DNA of 64,000 nucleotides from Adiantum capillus-veneris (taxonomy: Eukaryota > Streptophyta > Polypodiopsida > Polypodiales > Pteridaceae): NCBI GenBank assembly GCA_014529385.2, contig CM043944.1, positions 173,168,740-173,232,739 of the forward strand, written 5' to 3'. Below, in pieces: positions 40,943-51,949 of the stretch (positions are counted from its first letter, which is position 1; each line of letters begins with the position of its first letter). Below the pieces are notes generated by a model. That model searched no databases. It was not told where the DNA came from and worked only from the letters and a program-made list of their open reading frames with translations. The position numbers and the translations under genes are program-made.

Positions 40943-41032
<90 letters not shown>
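40805..41032. repeat. (CT)n and (AC)n microsatellites
   Basis: (CT)n at 40805-40828, 40846-40861 and 40875-40911, then (AC)n at 40944-41032, about 44 units. Apparent Ser-Leu and His-Thr ORFs here are repeats. Confidence 0.95.
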
Positions 41033-41034
<2 letters not shown>

Positions 41035-41056
41035 CCACACACAACCTAAAAATAGA

Positions 41057-41419
41057 GGTATGCCAAAATGGCTGGTGCATATGTTGCGGGATAGTAAATT
41101 GGATGCACCTTTGTCTAATCGTACTCGTTCAGGCTCTCACCATGCATCTTATGCATCAGATTGTTATGCTTTGGCTGTGTTTAGCTTGCATGATGTTGAG
41201 GAGCCTTTGTCTTTTGATGAAGCACAAAATTCAAAAAATTGGATGGCTGCCATGCAATTAGAATATGATGCACTTATAGAAAATGACACATGGACTTTAT
41301 GTGATTTGCCTCCTGGCAAAAAGGCCATTGGTACAAAGTGGGTTTACAAGTTGAGATGCAAACTGGATGGTGAGATCGATAGCCATAAGGCTCGACTTGT
41401 TGCAAAGGGTTATGCATAT
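41057..41419 (+). pseudogene. Ty1/copia RT N-terminal fragment
   Basis: About 120 codons: MPKWLVHMLRDSKLDAPLSN, SFDEAQNSKNWMAAMQLEYD, ENDTWTLCDLPPGKKAIGTK, WVYKLRCKLDG and HKARLVAKGYA, the diagnostic start of copia RT. It ends abruptly in CT-rich sequence after KGYA, before the catalytic motifs. It shares the PKW-x-x-x-x-L-x-D-S-K-L-D-A-P-L block with the fragment at 46.9-47.5 kb (minus), so both come from the same copia family; this one is the downstream part. Confidence 0.85.
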
Positions 41420-42107
41420 CTCTCTTTTTCCTCTTTGAAAAATCAATGGTTCTCTCTGTCTCTCTTCTTCCTCTCTCCTACACACACACACTTACCACAC
41501 TCACACGACCACTTGTAAATTTCTCATTTTACTCTGCCTATCATCACCCTTACCTTTTTTTTGTAATTTTATAAAAAACCAAAATTTATTGTATATTCTA
41601 CTTCGGTCTCTAGTAGTGGCCGCCCATCGACTAAAGAGCATATAACATGACTCATCATCCTTAAATAACGCCATGGAAATGGTCTTCCTAGCACGGTCGG
41701 GCCATGTGCGGGCCATGTGCTAGGGCCCTCTTGTCTAGCATTAAAAATTGTAGAAGATTCCCCTTCTCCACCTATATAAGGAGGGTTAGAGGTCACTCTC
41801 AGACAGAGAGAGACGATCACCAACACAAGATCATCACACACACCATATGCATTTCACGTAACAATCATGCACTAAGGGAGTAGGCAAGCATTTGAAGGCA
41901 CCATGAGCACTCTAGGGCAACGATCGACAACTTCATTCTACTCTTGGGCATTCCTAGCACTTGTCATCACTCACAATTTTGCCGGTGTTTCCATCCTCAT
42001 GATGTTTCCTATACTAATCTTATCGCTAATACACTAACCTTCTAGCTCTAGATATTTCCATGCACCATATGGTGGTTTGTACTCCATTGGGAAGGCTCTA
42101 CATCACG

Positions 42108-42108
<1 letters not shown>
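41420..42108. other. Gene-free stretch with TATA-like box
   Basis: No gene seen. CCTATATAAGGAGG at 41771-41784 contains a perfect TATA-type core (41773-41779) followed about 40 bases later by CT/AG-rich sequence, which resembles an LTR or pararetrovirus-type promoter, but no coding region follows and no matching repeat is found in the window. Confidence 0.3.
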
Positions 42109-42183
<75 letters not shown>

Positions 42184-42302
42184 CCCCCCTTCTTGGATGT
42201 TGGTCTCATCTCCAAACCACCATTGTTAGTATCATTACAAAAATAATCTTGATCTCCTCATTTTTTTGTGTGATTCTCTCTCTCTCTCTCTCTCTCTCTC
42301 TA
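42109..42302. repeat. (CT)n microsatellites
   Basis: (CT)n at 42109-42181, interrupted once, followed by a short C run, and again at 42275-42302. Confidence 0.95.
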
Positions 42303-42333
42303 GCTCTCCATTTGGGATTATGCTCGCTAGTGT

Positions 42334-42463
42334 CTTCACAAGTCACGTTGTCTTGATTTGGTCAAATGTCTCATGGTACAATGCCTCCACTAGCTAGTTA
42401 TACTTGTCAAACAAGTCACGTTGTCTTGATTTTGTCAAATGTCTCATGCTACAATGCCTTCAC
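42334..42463. repeat. Tandem duplication, ~73-bp unit
   Basis: ACAAGTCACGTTGTCTTGAT ... GTCAAATGTCTCATGGTACA occurs at 42338 and again at 42411 with a few differences. No gene from 42303 to 43700; ORFs are short and unrelated to known families. Confidence 0.75.
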
Positions 42464-43733
42464 TATCCCTCTATCCCGGTCAACCGATCTACAACATAGA
42501 CCACTCACATGTGCTATGCATATCACCGTGTTGACTGTGCTCCTCCTAATCCATGTATCATAAGTGTTTCATCATTGGCTTAGCTCAATTGCGTGTCATT
42601 CCTATCATCTTAGCTATCTGCATCTACGTCCTAGCCACGCCCTAAGCTAGGTGGTGCTCCTATTGTGTATCTCCCATTATGAGGCTATCGTGCATAGTCT
42701 TGGTGTAGAGGACACCACGTTTATTTTTGACCCCCACCTCTCAGTGTCTTTGTTCTTTAGTTCTTTTGAGCTTCATGTCAAGCTTGATATCATCATCAAA
42801 GAGGGGTGAATTTTACTTGGCTTCTTCCATTTTATTCTTTCCTCTGCTATGCTTACTTGTCTCTCCTCTCAAAGACCTTGGGCTTTCTCCATGGATCCCA
42901 ATGCTTGTGATTTCAAAATCTAATCAATTGTTGTGATCCTTTTCTAATCCAAGGCACTGTCACATATGCTTCTTCTTCTTAGGACTGGTACTCTAAGGGT
43001 ACATCCTCTTTGGTCATGATTTCATCACCCAACATGACATCCAAGTTGGAAGCCTTGCGGTCCAGTGTTATTGCTCTTGACATCTAGCCCCTTGTTCTTC
43101 TTTTAGTAGGAGTTATGGAAAAACTTTCCACTGACCGCATGCATGGTTTGATTTATGTAGTACTTTTAGTTGTGACTCAACTTCTGGAAAATCTTTAGTC
43201 ATTCCCAATGCCCATTATTACTACACTTATTACATAAACTTACTACATAACTGACTCATTCCTAGGGTAAGCATCATCCCTGTGTTCATGCACATTTTTT
43301 TGTGATAGATCCCCTTCGGGCTTGCTTCCACCAGGTATTACCAAGATTTTCGGCTTTTGATGTAGCATCCAAAGTTCTTTAGGAAAAATGGTTGCTTTGA
43401 CTTTGGTGCCGTCTATGGCTTGAAACTTCCAATGAAGATTTTGCTGGAATTTATGCGAGTTCCTTCATCTATCACGTGAGCCTTTTTGTTTAAGGAGATG
43501 TCTATGATTTTTTATGGTGTGGCCTTCCACTCCTTCTGAGCTTTTTGGTGTGGCATCTTGCTACCAAAATTCAGTTGTTTAGGCTCAAAAAATGATTCAA
43601 ACTTGACCATACAATAGAAAATGAGTATAACTTGAGCAAAACAGTTTCAAATTTGACCAAGCTTCACCAGTGTGACTAGGAAAACTATAGGCACTGGGTC
43701 AAATTGATTCACGTAATTATGGGTCAGAGGTAT

Positions 43734-44864
43734 ATGGATCGCGATCCATGTTGGAACACATTTTGAGGAGCTGTCTTCACCATTTGGTTTAGCATGTCAT
43801 AGTGATGCTTTAGGTGAAATATTTTGTGATTTGGATCATTGGTTTCGGATCTAAGTCAAAATTTGGAAATTTTCTCTAGACTTAGAGATTTTTGGTACTT
43901 TCACAAGAGTTTGGATGTCCAAATGACTTGAAACTTCAGTGTTAGGCTTTATTTGGCATATGGGGCCTGATGGCTGGATTTTGGTTTAGAAATTTGAAAA
44001 AGGTACATGGATTGCAATTTAGTTTTGGTCACATATGGAGTTGCAACTTTGAGGACATGTTTCTATAGTCTATCCTAGTACACTGGTGGAATCTTTTCAA
44101 ATTTGGATCTATTTTCTCTAAGTTTACCCAAATTCTTAGTTTATGGCCCAATTTTTGCAACTTTTCCATATTGATTTTTTGGAGCCTCACTATGGCTAAT
44201 TTGTGTTGATTTCTACTACTTTGATACTATGAGACCGACTTTTATCCCCATGTCTACTTGTTTGTCAACTTTCACTGATGTCAAAGTCTGACTGACCATC
44301 CTGGTAGGGTTGACAAGATTTGCACATTTAGCAAGCATTCCTTGATTTCCTTTGAGCTATTAAGCATACCATAAGCCCACATTTTCACTTTTGGCTTTGC
44401 TTTTATATTTCTAGTAATTTGTTACTATGAGACTGACTTTCACCCCCATGTCTACTTGTTGGTCAACTTGCACTAATATCAGAGTCTGATTGATCATCCT
44501 GGCAGAGTTGACAAGATTTTCACATTTGGCAAGCATTCCTGGACTTTCGTTTGAACTATTAAGCATACCATGAGCCCACTTTTTCACTTTTTCACTTTGC
44601 TTTCTAACCATCCTGGCAGAGTTGACAAGATTTTCACATTTGACAACCATTCCTTGACTTTCCTTTGAGCTATTCAGCATAACATAAGACCACTTTTTCA
44701 CTTTTGACTTTGATTTTTGAAAACACCCTAACTTGCACTTTAAGTCTTTGAAACCATCCATGTCTTGAAAATCTAGCCGACATTGCACAATTTTTTCATT
44801 AGTTGGTTTCATTAACCTCTACACACACTATGGACAATAAATTTGCCATGGATCTTGATCCATG
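43734..44864. repeat. Palindromes and tandem repeats, related to the 51.9-53.0 kb region
   Basis: A perfect 16-bp palindrome ATGGATCGCGATCCAT lies at 43734-43749, a degenerate copy at about 44004-44020 (CATGGATTGCAATTT) and a near-perfect copy at 44847-44864 (CATGGATCTTGATCCATG). Between them a ~190-bp unit (44220-44405 and 44411-44590) and a ~100-bp unit (to about 44705) are repeated in tandem. The minus-strand ORF 44411-44812 is a reading of these repeats. Position between a coiled-coil remnant and an LTR is like that of the palindrome array in the giant element. Confidence 0.55.
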
Positions 44865-44901
44865 TTTTGGGCCCAAATTGCACCAAACTTGAGGGGAAGG
44901 T

Positions 44902-45803
44902 TGTTAGCGGGGCACCACGACGGATGTCTGTAGTGTAGCTATCTGGCACTAACATAATGCCAATACCCAGGGAAGTGACTCGGATGGGGCACAAAGACTC
45001 TTTGAGGTTGTCAATCTTAAGAACTGAACCTTAACAAGCAAACACACCAACTCAACAAGAAAACCAACACTCAATGATCAGGGAAATCTATCTATGCTTT
45101 TCTCATTGCTCTAGTTTATAGCACCATTTCGGCACTCGAACAGACGTGAAATGCAAAAAAAATTTAGGAGGAGGTCTAGGACACCTAGAGACACTATCCT
45201 ACCAAGTCTAGTCGCAATCCAACAAGGTACCAAAATCACAATCCATCATAAAAAAGGTCCTGAAAACTACAATAGATTAGTTCAGAAAGGCCAGCCTATG
45301 GTCTAGGCACACTCTCCTATGGTCAAAACAACTAAAAGCAATTATTTAAGCACTCAAATCTGCAGTTAAGGCTCACAGACACGTAGTCGTGAACCACATC
45401 AAAACTGGCAATGCTTACACTTGAATGAAAGAGCATGGAAAGAGGAACACAATGCAAGTTTGAAATTGGATTACCCAATCATTAGTTGCAATGATTACAA
45501 GTTGGAGCAACTTTGTAGCTTGATCATACGTACAGTAGAGCTATGTCTTCTTCTAAAAATCCTCCTTTCACATTAAGGTTATTTACATTTATACCTAGGG
45601 TTTTCTAAATGACCAATGGCCGGCTCACATGGACCTTTACAATTATCATGATAGAATTACAACTCAGGAAATTGACCTGCTACTCTGGAATCAGGATTTA
45701 CACAGAGTATCACTACACCATCCCAAAAAAATAATAGACTACAAATGTGGTGTCCAGCTACATGTCCGTCCAGGTGGGCGCCCATTTGGTTAGTCTGCTA
45801 GCA
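44902..45803 (-). repeat. LTR of giant-gypsy-related family (about 0.9 kb)
   Basis: In element orientation starts TGCTAGCAGACTAACC directly after the purine tract GGAAGGGGGGAA (45804-45816) and ends near CTAACA at 44902. Aligns with 17322-18137 plus 38157-38220. No coding sequence. The PPT on its right side shows it is the 3' LTR of a minus-strand element whose body begins at 45804. Confidence 0.6.
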
Positions 45804-45816
45804 TTCCCCCCTTCCT

Positions 45817-46120
45817 CGCTCATGTCGTCCCTTGACACAACCATGTGTAGCCTTGTCATCAGGGTTGTCTTCAATTGTGTCTTCAAGGTTGGCCTTTAGC
45901 TTGGGAATTGTTTTTTCATTGAGGATGCTCCCCCCTTCCTTGAGTGATTCATATTTGTTGTGTTGTTGATACATGATTTGAGCGTTGATTGTTGAGGCAA
46001 CTTGTCTTCTTGTTGCACATTCTCCTCTTTGTTGCTAGTCTTGGCCGCCGTGAAGATGGATTTTGATGTGTCTGAGTTTGTAGAACCGATCCTCGTTGTG
46101 GCATTGACGTTTGCGTTCAA
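45817..46120 (-). pseudogene. End of the body of a giant-gypsy-related element
   Basis: Minus-strand frame of 74 codons (NTNSDTSK-like SNKEENVQQEDKLPQQS, NMNHSRKGGASSMKKQ) lies where the 3' ORF of this family should end, next to the PPT. Low complexity; assignment by position only. From 46121 to about 46900 I see nothing coding. Confidence 0.3.
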
Positions 46121-46917
46121 GGTCTACTGCAACTTCAATTTCTGCAATAGGTAGCCAATGTTCAAGCATTGTGTGAGCTACATATGGTTGTTGTATATAG
46201 CTCGCTTGCTGAATTTATCTTTGCTTGTCCTTGTAGGCCATTCTTCAACTTGCCATTTTTTTATGGAGCTTTGTTGTGTGCTTGTATGTAAGATATTCTC
46301 TTGATAAGTATGTTGTGATTTGTAGTTCTTGCTCCAAGTCGTTGTCGATTGATTTGGGTAGCCATTTCCTTATTGCTGATGTAGAAGTAATATATACAAG
46401 AAGATGATGATGATGGTTTCTAGATTAGGGTCTAAAACCTGGAGGACCAAAGGGAAAAAAACTGGTGCAAAAAAAGTGCCTTTGGTATACACTCTTATGG
46501 GGTTGAGCAACTCCACTTGAAGTACTTTTCATGCAAGGTGAGTGCTTGGAAGAAACAAAGGAAGAGTGCCTAGTGCAAGTGCCAATTATGAGACTCTTTG
46601 ATATGCATATGAAAAATAAAAAAAAGCATGCATTGTAAGAGACGGAGTTGATGGGTGCTTCAAGGAATAAATGTAGCACATGTGATATCAAAGGACTTCT
46701 CAATAGCTTCCATGTTTCCAAGAAGGGTTTTTGATGTAGAAGCTTCTCTACTCATATCTCACTGTGCTTAGTGCGTGAGTGTCTTTTGGACTTCCTCCTT
46801 CACTTCACCGCACATAATTTACATAGACTTCAACACTTATACGCACCTATACTAAAATGAGTAACACAATGTAATTGTTGAAGATGATGAAACAGGAAAC
46901 AGAAGGAAGACAACAAC

Positions 46918-47520
46918 TCAGAGTAGGAAGAAGATGGAGAAGGAGAAGACACAGAGCTTGCGTACGAGATCTCTGTAGTCTATCTCTCTGTATTGGAATA
47001 ATAGTGTATATAAACTCAGAGCTACAAAGCTTATATGAAACCCTAAGAGATAAGGTGTCCTTTCACACCAGATGTCCAGGGGGAAAAACCCAGTGGGAGA
47101 AAAGTGCCCCTGGTGAAGCGCGTATTTTCGTGGCAACGGTGCATCCAACTTGCTATCCTGCAAAGTTTTCTGAACCCATTTAGGCAAGGTTCTTTCTTCT
47201 CTGAGAACTTCTTGCTCTTTACGCACAATTTCCTCTACATCATGAGGTGTCACATGCTGATCAAAAGATTGATCAAGAGTATTAACCTGTTGTGATTCTT
47301 GATTCTCCACAAAAGAAGGAAGCAAACCTTCAAATACATCATGTGTCTGCATATGAGGTACATCAAAAGCAACCATACGTTGAGCAGTAGTTTCTGCAAA
47401 AATTACATCACGACTTTCAAAAATCTTGTTTGTAGTAGGATTGTAAAGTCTATAACCTTTACTTCCACTAATGTACCCCACAAATATACATTTGATTGCC
47501 TTATCATCAAGCTTCCCACG
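46918..47520 (-). pseudogene. Ty1/copia integrase end and linker fragment
   Basis: GKLDDKAIKCIFVGYISGS, KGYRLYNPTTNKIF and ESRDVIFAE (47520-47390) are the conserved block after the copia integrase core. Then a linker with HVTPHDVEEIVRKEQEVL and LPKWVQKTLQDSKLDAPL (47170-47110) leads toward RT, but RT is missing; at about 47100 the sequence changes to non-coding LTR-like DNA (CACTTTTCTCCCACTGGG). Its left and right ends are abrupt; at 47521 the giant element's LTR begins, apparently inserted in the integrase part. Confidence 0.8.
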
Positions 47521-48459
47521 TGTTAAGGCGGTTACGCTGCTAGCGGAAGCTAAATAGCGAGAACTCAACCAACAACAAAATTTGTCAGACGAGGACGGAG
47601 CTTGACCCGCAGGCGCATGGAAACAACTAGGTGGGTGTCAAATCACCTACTCGACCTTCTAATGACAATCACTACTAAGGAAATCAAATCTAAGTTCTAA
47701 AATACGCAAGTGACTGAAATCCGTACTAAGAACGAATGCTATACAAAACAGGATCTAGAATCATTGAATCGATCTCAAACTCAAGGGGAAGTCTATACAC
47801 TAGGTAAGAACAACACCCTAAAGACTTGAACTGCAAAATCAACCTATAACCACTCCGTGCGGTAAACGCGTATGAAGACAGGCCGAAAAATACAGGTGAC
47901 AGAAACTTGACCCCGATGGTACTAATGCGTAGCTCTACTCGTTGTGGTTCTATAGATATGCTGCACGCTCAATTCCGACACACGAGTTGGACGAAAACTC
48001 ACACCGAAGCTCGTAGGAACTTACCACACATAGAAGCCGATAGCGCGCACTCTTGGTATCTGTGCGTAGCTATCGCCGTTCCTAACACAATGGCGGTGTC
48101 GCTTCTCCAATGGCGGCTCCGTAGCCTGCGTAGCAAGAAGATAAGACTCTCTCACTCTCTCTCTCTCTCTCAGACACAGTCACGGCGCTCAAAAACTCAC
48201 TTTTTTTAATGATCTGAATCCCTTAGGTTACAAAAACTTTGGCTTATATACCTCAGCCTTGGAGGTGAGAACATCTTCAACTAATTACATCAGCAAGTGA
48301 AATTACTTCGGGATTACAAGCTGGAAACTCAATTGAGTCCCGTTACTTAATGAATGGCTCAAATCAAAATTAATGTCGGAAAGACATTTATTACAATCAA
48401 TGGTTACAAAATGATGAGTGTGAGCAAAAATGTGGGTGTGATCCTCTGCTGGCTCAACA
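47521..48459 (-). repeat. 3' LTR of the giant gypsy element
   Basis: In element orientation starts TGTTGAGCCAGC and ends CCTTAACA, with short inverted termini TGTTRA...TTAACA. The left end is placed where copia integrase sequence (CGTGGGAAG in minus sense) starts. The right end is fixed by the PPT GAAGGGGGGAG at 48460-48470. A (CT)n lies near 48148-48170. No partner LTR is in the window, so length (939 bp) is inferred. Confidence 0.7.
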
Positions 48460-48470
48460 CTCCCCCCCTT
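48460..48470 (-). other. Polypurine tract of the giant gypsy element
   Basis: GAAGGGGGGAG directly before the LTR start TGTTGAG. Same type as 45804-45816 and 38221-38236. Confidence 0.8.
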
Positions 48471-48508
48471 CGCGTTCATGTCGTCCCTGACATGACTTTT
48501 ATGCTTGC

Positions 48509-50128
48509 TCAATAAAGTCCTATCGTCTTGAGCATCTGCAAATGTGATTCGTATCGTAGGTTGCCGATGGTCAAGGTTGGGCCAAATATTTTGCTTTCGT
48601 GGGTGAAAAAGCCGGTGTAGAAAGCTTCTTTGAATGTTTGCATGTGGAAGCTAGGCAAAAACATAATCCTTTGGTATAGGAGGTGTAACACTTTTGGAGA
48701 AGGCTGCAATGAAAGATCGTACATCATATCAGTCACCGTGTCGGCCGTCGATAGTAGACTCGAGGTCGTGGCTTTATCTGGCGCGAACACTTCAATGCAA
48801 GCTAAGAGAGTCTTGCAGATTTTCTTGAGCATCTGACATGAAAGGTCAGGAGAGCCGGTAAAGAGCTTGATGGTGCCCGTTAGGGTTTTCACCATGTAGG
48901 CTTTACCTATTCTCTCTCCTGCCTTTGGTCCTGGCATTCTGGGATAATTAAGCCAATTTGGCTTCTTTTCTGCAATCCTGCCATGCTCTTTCCAGTTTCT
49001 GACTCTTGGCATCGGGCAGAAGGTTGCATCCTCCCGAATCTCCTTTGGTGCCTCCACCAAGTAGATGAGGTAGGCTGGGTATTTGTTCAGCCAACCTTTC
49101 CTCCATCTAGGTTGTGAATCTACTATCTTCTTTGATTGTTCCTCCTTTGTGATGTCGCCTTCGTAAAGAGCAACATACCGCTCCTCCTCTATTCTCTTTT
49201 TCGTCTTTAGCACTTCAAATTTCATCAAAGGGAAAGGCAGGCTGGGTTGCATCCACTGTTCATGGAGCACTTTTGTGTCTAGTCCCTGAAGTCTAATGGA
49301 GATTAGAAGTCTCCTCTCCCATTCCATTTCCACCTTGACACTCTCCTCTACTGACTTTTCTATTTGGTCATGGAGCCTTTGTTCTTCTTCTTCAGAGATT
49401 CTTGAAGTCGAGGCTACCTCTTGAGCTGGGGCTGGATCTTCAATTGTGGTTGCCTCTCCAGTTTCTGGTAGCTCTATGGCTGCTCCACCTGATTCTTCTT
49501 GTGGTGTCTCTGTCTCTCTTCTTTGTTGCTCTTGTAGATCTTGGAGCTGTTTGTGGAGGGCCTCATTCTCTGTCCGTAGTGTTTGATTTTCTAATGTGAG
49601 CCTCTCCTCTGCGGCTAATGATCCCTCCGCAATGTGCAACCTTTGCACTTGCTCTAATCTCAGCTCTCTCTGTAAGCTTCGAACCTGGTCTTCCAAAGCT
49701 GGTATGATAGCTCCCTCTTGTTCGGTTCCTGCTCTGCTATCTCTAGGGGTAGTCCCGAGTCTAGTGATTGTTCTTTCTTGGAGCTCGACTCTCTCCCTTA
49801 GCTCAATGAGCTCATCCTTGGCCGCCTCCAACTCATCCTCTATCCGCTCCCTTGCTTCCTGTGCACTTGTTACTTCTCTTGAAGCCTCGGCTAGCTGGAG
49901 TATCAAGCCGTCTCTCTCGTTTTCCGCGTCATAGAGTGATGCTTTATGACTTTCAGATTCAGTCATAGCATTCTCTAATTTTCTCTGCAACTCCGCTTCC
50001 CTTTGTTTGGCTGTCTCAATCTCTACTTCCTTTGCCTTGGACCTTTCTTTTATCTTGCTGAGCAGTTCATGCACCATGTGCATGTCTTTTTCATCATCAT
50101 CTGTCAACTCTAAAGCTCTTTCCGCCAC
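48509..50128 (-). CDS. 3' ORF of giant element, coiled-coil C-terminal part
   Basis: 539-codon frame. Residues about 1-230 are heptad-rich coiled coil (KERSKAKEVEIETAKQREAE, AKDELIELRERVELQERTI, SLQRELRLEQVQRLHIAEG, LRTENEALHKQLQDLQEQ). The rest is globular, with WRKGWLNKYPAYLIYLVEAP and CKTLLACIEVFAPDKATTSS. It overlaps the preceding frame by 19 bases (50110-50128) in another frame, with no good ATG, so a one-base shift probably split an ORF of about 1,080 codons. No signal peptide or membrane segment is seen, so although it sits where Athila-type elements have env-like genes, it is not an obvious envelope protein. Function unknown. Confidence 0.65.
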   Translation of the reverse strand: MAERALELTDDDEKDMHMVHELLSKIKERSKAKEVEIETAKQREAELQRKLENAMTESESHKASLYDAENERDGLILQLAEASREVTSAQEARERIEDELEAAKDELIELRERVELQERTITRLGTTPRDSRAGTEQEGAIIPALEDQVRSLQRELRLEQVQRLHIAEGSLAAEERLTLENQTLRTENEALHKQLQDLQEQQRRETETPQEESGGAAIELPETGEATTIEDPAPAQEVASTSRISEEEEQRLHDQIEKSVEESVKVEMEWERRLLISIRLQGLDTKVLHEQWMQPSLPFPLMKFEVLKTKKRIEEERYVALYEGDITKEEQSKKIVDSQPRWRKGWLNKYPAYLIYLVEAPKEIREDATFCPMPRVRNWKEHGRIAEKKPNWLNYPRMPGPKAGERIGKAYMVKTLTGTIKLFTGSPDLSCQMLKKICKTLLACIEVFAPDKATTSSLLSTADTVTDMMYDLSLQPSPKVLHLLYQRIMFLPSFHMQTFKEAFYTGFFTHESKIFGPTLTIGNLRYESHLQMLKTIGLY

Positions 50129-51783
50129 ACCTCCACTGGATTTGGCTCTTCTAGTACTTTCGGTTCGTACAGTTTCTCTTCACTTTCTTTTTTACTCTTT
50201 GTTTTTTCCTCCGTTCCTCTCCGTTCATCTTGTTTTTGTAGGGTGATCCCATAAACTGCCTCAAGGGCCTCTTCTTCGGTGTATCCTATCTCTACCAGAT
50301 CTTCATAATCATTTCTCTTTTGCTGAACTGGATCTATCTTCTTTTCTTTGGTCTCGGCCTCTGGCTTTTCCAAATCATCTGTGTCCACCTCTACTGTGGT
50401 CTCCTCCACAATTTTTTCCGTCTTCTTAGGGCTTGGTACATCAGTCATAGGGGGATATCTGTCCTCAGCTTCCTTGGCTTTCCCTTTGTCGGCTTGCCCA
50501 TCTTTCTCTTGAGGCTTAGTAGACTCATCTACTTTCCTTTTCCCCTTGTCGTCTCTTTTCAGCTCAGCTTTTAATTGCTGTACCTCCTCTTCAGTGTATG
50601 GCTCGACAGGTTGCTGCTCCAGAATAGCCTCTGACTCCTCATAAGCTTTAATATATTGATCGTATTGATCAGTATGTGGCCTGGCTGAGCTAGTTCCAAC
50701 TTTAGTGGGGTCTGGCACCCACTTTTCTTCAAAGTCACCCTTTAGAGCTCTTTCCGCTCTAAACTGCTCCACTAGTCTGTCCATTCTTGCCGCTTTCTGA
50801 CTTTTGGTTTGCTTGGGAGCAACCTTCTTCTTTACTTTCTTCTTAAGCGGCTCGTCCACATCCTCTGCAGGTTCTGAAACTACTTCTAGTTTCCGGCGTG
50901 CTCTTGTGGATGCCCTCTTGGATACTTCGGGCTGTTCTTCCTCCTTATCGGCTTCTCTAAGCCACTCATTCTGGGAGGGAACCTTTGGCCACTGATCTCT
51001 AGCTCCAATAGCTTCATAAGCTATTCTTGTCAGAATTTCCGCTCCTCCTATGTACTTTGGCTTCTCGTTGTGCATGGCAATTACTTGCTCGTGGATGTGT
51101 TGAGCGTAATTCACCTCTTTTGGCATATTGCTCTTTAATGCCCATGTGATGGTGGTCGCAATGGCACGGGGTGGTGTCGTATACTTTTGCGGTCTTTTAC
51201 TGCAAACATGAAGAAATTGGTTGTACAGTCAGCAAAGGGTTGCCGCTCTTGTGTCCGCCATATCTCCGTAGGTTGTATTCTGCTTCTTGGGCCCATAGAC
51301 CTCTATGGCCTCCCTTCTTTCCCTGACCGAGCTCCCTTTGTTGTGCAGCTTCAATGCGTCTGCAATGAGCTGTGGAGTGATCTGTACTTCTACTTTCTCT
51401 CCATCCATGGCTGTCAATGTGGCTTTTCCATCCTTTTGAATGGATGTTGCCAACTTGTACACTCTTCTTGTATCCACACCTGATGGTCTAGAGGTGAAGA
51501 AACTGTGCAAGTCTGCCCTTTCCAGGTACTTGCTGATGTCTTCTGACCTGCTATAATCTACCAATTCCTGTGGGATCATCGGTACATCCACCGCTTGCCC
51601 TTGAGGATCTCTGAAAGTCCCCTGGTAGATCTTTATTCCCTCTTTCTCCAATACTGCTTCCTCCACCCAAGTTTTGGTTGGCTTGAGGGTTTCTGCTGGA
51701 ATGTCAAAGGGTTCCGCTTCTGCAAGAGCATTTTTAATTGTCGGTCCTTTTCTCTTCGTTGCCGATGACTTGGCGGAATCCAT
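50110..51783 (-). CDS. 3' ORF of giant element, N-terminal part (one stop)
   Basis: ATG at 51783 gives MDSAKSSATKRKGPTIKNAL, then a globular part (KPTKTWVEEAVLEKEGIKIY, SEDISKYLERADLHSFF, EVQITPQLIADALKLHNKG) to a TGA at 51229. The same frame continues LYNQFLHVCSKRPQK, MPKEVNYAQHIHEQVIAM, YIGGAEILTRIAYEAIGA and then a long Lys/Glu-rich, disordered stretch with basic clusters (KKKVKKKVAPKQTKSQKAAR) that could be nuclear localisation signals, to 50110. The TGA could be a former TGG. The start is chosen because it is the first ATG and lies 167 bases after the nearest palindrome. Confidence 0.65.
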
Positions 51784-51949
51784 GGATCCTGTAACTCCAA
51801 TTTCAGAAGTTAGCGTCTTTTTAGTACTGAAAGCTGAAATGAAGCTTTTAACTATTCAAATGACTTGAAAATTGAAACATGAGCTATTCAGGGCCTAAGG
51901 ATGCAAGGTAGGTGAAAAAATATGCAAAATGGGCTCAAAATCATGTTGG

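Noticed and set aside
41771-41784. Integrated pararetrovirus promoter (TATATAAGG box)
   Set aside because: Only the TATA box fits; no movement protein, coat protein or RT of that type is nearby, so an LTR or chance match is as likely.
46918-47183. C-terminal 90 residues of the copia ORF at 46.9 kb as coding
   Set aside because: The sequence after LPRK changes to hydrophobic low-information residues that match LTR-like non-coding DNA, not copia RT.
48509-51783. Envelope-like glycoprotein in the 3' ORF
   Set aside because: Position fits, but I see no signal peptide, membrane segment or cysteine-rich ectodomain; coiled coil and charged disordered sequence dominate.
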